This document shows positions 60,889 to 64,000 of a DNA stretch of 64,000 bases, in pieces. The notes under the pieces are model-generated. The model saw only the letters and a list, made by a program, of their open reading frames with translations. It was not told the origin of the DNA and made no database searches. This DNA is from Olivibacter sp036959255 (lineage in GTDB: Bacteria > Bacteroidota > Bacteroidia > Sphingobacteriales > Sphingobacteriaceae): NCBI RefSeq assembly GCF_036959255.1, contig NZ_JAWMTI010000002.1, positions 496,001 to 560,000 of the forward strand, written 5' to 3'. Within the stretch, counting starts at the first letter, position 1; each line of letters begins with the position of its first letter. The position numbers were made by a program, and so were the translations under genes.

Positions 60889-61521
60889 CTATTCGTTCCC
60901 CGTAAAACCATACTGTTTTAATACATCTTCAGGAACGCCATCCCATGGTCCGGGGCGATTACCTATGTAACCGATGTCCTTCACGCCGATTTCGCTGGTA
61001 AAAAACCCGGATGCCGTGAAGTTTCGCATCAAGCTAAAGAAAGCAACTCCCTGTTGCATCTCCGGTTTTGCCTGAAGAGGATAGGCAATTTCATCTATCA
61101 ACGTCAGCTGTTCCTTTTCTTCACAGTCAGTAAACACTTTATTAAATCGCTTCAAGCATTGCACGTCCAGCCATTTCAGTCCTCCACGCATGGGTAATTT
61201 ATAGTCGGGAATGTCTTTTACCATAAACTCAATAAAAGCCGGCACACCAGCTGTTGAAGCGCTGTCGGAATAATCGTCTTTAGGAATAATAATATCGGAA
61301 AGCACGGTAATGGTCGCCATTTCGTGCTCAGTAAAAAACTGCTCTTTATTTAATTCGGTGTTACGGGCATGTTCAAAGTCTTGCACCCCTGGCAATTTCC
61401 CTGAACTCTGTGTCGTCTCCTCCGCCGTTTTGTTTGAATCTCCCGGTCTGCACGATTCTAACAAAAGGCCTGTACCCACTGTGCCAAGCCCTATAGCTTT
61501 AATCGAATCTCTCCTGTTCAT
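60889..61521 (-). CDS. Gluconate 2-dehydrogenase subunit 3-family protein
   Basis: A 210-residue exported subunit from MNRRDSIKAIGLGTVGTGLL, with a twin-arginine-like RR and LLLESCR lipobox. The DUF1440/gluconate 2-dehydrogenase subunit 3 fold follows: TEHEMATITVLSDIIIPKDD, AGVPAFIEFMVKDIPDYK and FFSLMRNFTASGFFTSEIGV. It pairs with the GMC catalytic subunit, whose stop is 4 bases upstream, so they form an operon. It helps electron transfer or folding of the GMC enzyme. The in-frame codons upstream (to 61665) lie inside the GMC gene and are not used. Confidence 0.88.
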   Translation of the reverse strand: MNRRDSIKAIGLGTVGTGLLLESCRPGDSNKTAEETTQSSGKLPGVQDFEHARNTELNKEQFFTEHEMATITVLSDIIIPKDDYSDSASTAGVPAFIEFMVKDIPDYKLPMRGGLKWLDVQCLKRFNKVFTDCEEKEQLTLIDEIAYPLQAKPEMQQGVAFFSLMRNFTASGFFTSEIGVKDIGYIGNRPGPWDGVPEDVLKQYGFTGNE

Positions 61522-61525
61522 TTGC

Positions 61526-63262
61526 TTAAATATTAAGTTTACCTCTTTGTTCCAAAATATGTTCCGCCGTCCGCATGGACAGTGCCAAAATCGTCCAAGT
61601 AAGATTTTTGTCTCCTTGTTGGACAAAGGGGGCCGCGTCCACAACGAATAAATTTTTGCAATCATGCGATTGACACCATTTATTCAACACAGAGTTTTTC
61701 GGGTCATCTCCCATACGAACCGTACCGCCTTCATGAATGATCTTTCCTGGAGCTTCTAAGCCATAGGATGTATCCGGACCGTAAGTGGGGGATGTTATAA
61801 TCGCACCCATCTCATGCATAATCGATTGAAACGTTTCCTGCATATGCTTAGCTTGGGCCACTTCTTCCCTACCCCATTTATAATGAAATCTTAGCACCGG
61901 AATTCCAAATTTATCTACTTTATTCGGATCGACTTCACAATAATTATCTTTATGCGCTAAAGCCGTACCTCTTCCTGCCATTCCCACATTGGCTCCATAA
62001 AAACGTCGATAATCGTTCTTTAATGAAATGCCATAGCCACCTTGCTCTTTCTTTTTTCCATCTTTATCAGGCACTTGCCCATTCACGGATGGAACCCAAT
62101 CGAGAAAGCCGTATGACGGCATGTGCAAACCACCTCCATATTCTATATGATACCCACGTGGGAAGTTTAGCTTTTTATTATCAAGCCACCATGGTGAATA
62201 GATATGTACGCTCCCTGTCCCGTCTTCGTTATAACGCTTTCGCTCAATTAATTCGGGAATAAACCCCGACATGCTTGAGCCTGTGGAATCATGTAAATAC
62301 CTTCCCACCAACCCACTACTGTTTCCCAATCCGCCAGGATGCGCCTTCGATTTTGAATTCAATAAAAGTCGGGCCGACTCGCAAGCACTGGCACCTAATA
62401 TAACCAGCTTTCCCCGTACGCTATATTCTTTCATATCTACCGTACTAACATAAGACACTCCCGTTGCCAGGCCTTCGTCATTAGTTAGTACTTCACGGAC
62501 CATCGCATTATCGATGACTTTCAAATTATTGGTTTTCATAGCAGGAATCACCAAGCAGGAAGAGGAGGAAAAATCGCCGTACACTTTACAACTGCGCCCA
62601 CATTGACCACAATAAAAGCAGGTTCCACGCCCCTTCATGCCGGGAAGTGCTTCCGTTAATACAGCTCCCCGACCAGGGATAACGGTAACACCGGCTTTTT
62701 TTGCACCTCGTTTTATAAACAATTCGTTCAGACGAGGTTTTGGTGGTTTTAAAAAAATGCCATCAGGTTCATTCGGCAAACCCTCTACCGTACCATAAAC
62801 ACCAATTAGCCGGTCTACCTTATCATAAAAGGGTTTTACCTCATCATAAGTAATCGGCCATGCGTCCGTTACCCCGTCAGTAGGTTTAAAGTCATCCGGT
62901 CCCATCCGTAGGGAAATCCGACCCCAATGGTTTGTTCTTCCTCCCAGCATACGTGCCCTGAACCACTGAAAATCAGTACCATCAACCGTAGAATACGGCT
63001 CTCCTTCTAATTGCCACCCGCCATAGGCAGCATCAAAATCTCCAAAGGGACGAACCGTAGATGCGCCACGCCTAGGAGACTCCCAAGGCCATCTAAGTTG
63101 CAAGGCATCTTTAGCTGGGTCAAAAAAGGGGCCGGCCTCCAACATCAGCACTTTAAGCCCTGCATTTGCAAGGACATATCCCGCCATACCGCCTCCTGCT
63201 CCAGAGCCAACCACAATCGCATCGTATACCTGATCCTGCTCTTGAATTTCAAAATGTTTCAT
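61526..63262 (-). CDS. GMC-family FAD oxidoreductase with Cys cluster
   Basis: A 578-residue FAD enzyme. The Rossmann loop is VVGSGAGGGMAGYVL, the GMC signature RMLGGRTNHWGR follows, and the C-terminal HEGGTVRMGDDP and NLTWTILALSMRTAEHIL carry the active His/Asn region. Cys215, Cys218, Cys221 and Cys225 (CFYCGQCGRSC) form a ferredoxin-like Cys cluster that may hold an iron-sulfur centre. The enzyme probably oxidises sugars or glycosides at C3 or C1 together with subunit 3, and may be exported with it through the Tat route, since it lacks its own signal. The DUF1080 protein at 29112 could use the product. Confidence 0.9.
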   Translation of the reverse strand: MKHFEIQEQDQVYDAIVVGSGAGGGMAGYVLANAGLKVLMLEAGPFFDPAKDALQLRWPWESPRRGASTVRPFGDFDAAYGGWQLEGEPYSTVDGTDFQWFRARMLGGRTNHWGRISLRMGPDDFKPTDGVTDAWPITYDEVKPFYDKVDRLIGVYGTVEGLPNEPDGIFLKPPKPRLNELFIKRGAKKAGVTVIPGRGAVLTEALPGMKGRGTCFYCGQCGRSCKVYGDFSSSSCLVIPAMKTNNLKVIDNAMVREVLTNDEGLATGVSYVSTVDMKEYSVRGKLVILGASACESARLLLNSKSKAHPGGLGNSSGLVGRYLHDSTGSSMSGFIPELIERKRYNEDGTGSVHIYSPWWLDNKKLNFPRGYHIEYGGGLHMPSYGFLDWVPSVNGQVPDKDGKKKEQGGYGISLKNDYRRFYGANVGMAGRGTALAHKDNYCEVDPNKVDKFGIPVLRFHYKWGREEVAQAKHMQETFQSIMHEMGAIITSPTYGPDTSYGLEAPGKIIHEGGTVRMGDDPKNSVLNKWCQSHDCKNLFVVDAAPFVQQGDKNLTWTILALSMRTAEHILEQRGKLNI

Positions 63263-63471
63263 TAAAAGTAGTTTAGTTTATCGTTAATGACCTTAACAGA
63301 ATATGCATTTTTTTTTGTTTTCCGATCATGCATATTTCCGCTAGGCATGTTGGTTGTTAGCCCCTAAAGATAGATGATTATTTTGTAAATTCTGCAAACT
63401 TAAGTTAAAAAAAACGCATTTTGAGGCTTGCTAATATGTTTTAGGAGAACATTTCCGATCCACATATTGCC

Positions 63472-63622
63472 ACAAGCATGGCAGTAGCTCAGGCCAAATG
63501 CTTGTATCTACAAGCATTTTTAGCTAATTTTGCCTTGGGTTTAGTTACAAGGGAGTTTGGTGCAACGCCAAATTGATAGCCGGCTCTTTAAATCCTAAGG
63601 GAATGGTTTCCGTTCCCTTTTT
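63472..63622 (+). ncRNA. Unassigned structured region with attenuator-like hairpins
   Basis: ACAAGCATGGC (63472-63482) can pair with GCC-AA-ATGCTTGT (63493-63505). The latter can instead pair with TACAAGCAT (63509-63517), a stem followed by TTTT. This is the geometry of an antiterminator/terminator switch. A hairpin TTTGG/CCAAA follows at 63556-63572, and GGGAA(63599-63603)/TTCCC with TTTTTT at the end. All point to a + strand transcript, but no + strand gene follows; pstB converges. An orphan small RNA or decayed riboswitch is possible. Confidence 0.4.
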
Positions 63623-63624
63623 TG

Positions 63625-64000
63625 TTAGCTAATAAAGCCTTTCACATAATCTTTGGTCAATTCTTCTTTTGGGTTTAGCAACACTTCTTCTGTTGGTCCA
63701 AATTCGATGATTTCCCCCATGTATACAAAGATAATAAAATCCGACACCCTTCTAGCCTGGCGCAAAATATGTGTAACAAGCACGATCGTATAGTTCTCTT
63801 TCAATTTGATGAGTAAATCTTCGATGGTCTTAGTCGAGATTGGATCAAGGGCAGAGGTTGATTCATCGCCCAAAATGATCTCCGGTTCAACAGCAAGTCC
63901 TCTGGCCAAACATAATCGTTGCTGTTGTCCAATCGACAATGCGCTGGCCGAAGTGTGGAGGCGGTGCTTCACTTCTTCCCAAAGTCCAACGGCTTGTAAA
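63625..64000 (-). CDS. pstB: Phosphate ABC transporter ATPase PstB, 3' part (cut by window edge)
   Basis: The last ~125 residues of PstB; the frame is open to the window edge, so the N-terminus with the Walker A motif lies outside. The visible part has LQAVGLWEEVKHRLH, the signature LSIGQQQRLCLARGLAVEPE (Ile replaces the first Gly of LSGGQ), Walker B IILGDESTSALDP (Gly instead of Met before the Asp, Ser instead of Pro after Glu), the H-loop VLVTHILRQARRVSD and the end EELTKDYVKGFIS. It powers phosphate import with PstCA in the inner membrane. The other pst genes should lie beyond 64000. Confidence 0.93.
   Translation of the reverse strand, partial: LQAVGLWEEVKHRLHTSASALSIGQQQRLCLARGLAVEPEIILGDESTSALDPISTKTIEDLLIKLKENYTIVLVTHILRQARRVSDFIIFVYMGEIIEFGPTEEVLLNPKEELTKDYVKGFIS

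Noticed and set aside
63541..63590. Resemblance to a cobalamin riboswitch core (GGGA...GGTGCAACGCC...)
   Set aside because: The 5' stem and the later conserved blocks of the riboswitch are absent and no B12-related gene follows; the similarity is too short.
1..64000. CRISPR array, prophage, transposase, tRNA or rRNA genes
   Set aside because: No regularly spaced repeats, no integrase or transposase motifs, and no cloverleaf or rRNA segments were recognised by eye; a tRNAscan or Infernal run would be needed to exclude them fully.

Overview
The window looks like a chromosomal segment of a Bacteroidota member of the Sphingobacteriaceae type (Sphingobacterium, Pedobacter or Olivibacter relatives). 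The evidence is an AT-rich sequence, almost no Shine-Dalgarno sites, several TAnnTTTG -7 boxes, a short RpoD-like sigma factor, many export or lipoprotein signals on glycoside hydrolases, and LytS/LytTR, DUF1080, DUF1593, GH92 and SusD-type families. The genus is inferred, not proven. I saw no rRNA, tRNA, insertion sequence or CRISPR array.

Layout. 0.3-9.4 kb: GH43 glycosidase and sulfatase operon, outer-membrane phospholipase, a large AsmA-like protein, a DUF1593 protein, and a scar where the start of an ECF sigma gene is joined to the end of a susD gene. 9.7-14.4 kb: two SDR enzymes around an HxlR regulator, a carbon-nitrogen hydrolase, a Nudix enzyme and a TetR regulator. 14.4-20.8 kb: a full-length class I lanthipeptide dehydratase preceded by a small Ser/Thr-rich peptide gene and an output-less receiver gene, facing a LytTR regulator and LytS kinase; no LanC, protease or exporter is present. 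21-29 kb: small membrane proteins, a frameshifted molybdopterin-domain gene, a Cu(I)-type P-ATPase behind a conserved hairpin leader, and an RpoD-like sigma factor between two cold-shock genes. 29-45 kb: carbohydrate genes (DUF1080, GH76, GH5-CBM6, DUF5009 membrane protein, GH2, GH92) mixed with CAT, AraC, DedA, ThiD and two VOC proteins.

45-64 kb: a second copy of the hairpin leader before one of two convergent, nearly identical HTH regulators that share an ACAGG-N6-CCTGT element; a PepSY iron-reductase-like operon; an ECF42-type sigma factor with a DGPF protein; a GreA/GreB-like factor, AraC regulator, methyltransferase, CBS protein, exonuclease III, an exported Tpx, a TPR histidine kinase, a GMC oxidoreductase with its subunit 3, and the 3' end of pstB at the window edge. 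Between pstB and the GMC operon is an unassigned structured stretch with attenuator-like alternative hairpins.

How the genes work together. The glycosidases suggest mannan, arabinan and sulfated-glycan turnover, but none has an intact SusC/SusD pair here. The GMC/subunit 3 pair and the DUF1080 protein are candidates for the two halves of a 3-keto-glycoside route. The most unusual parts are the minimal dehydratase locus, the sigma/susD scar, the duplicated HTH pair with its candidate operator, and the two-copy RNA leader.
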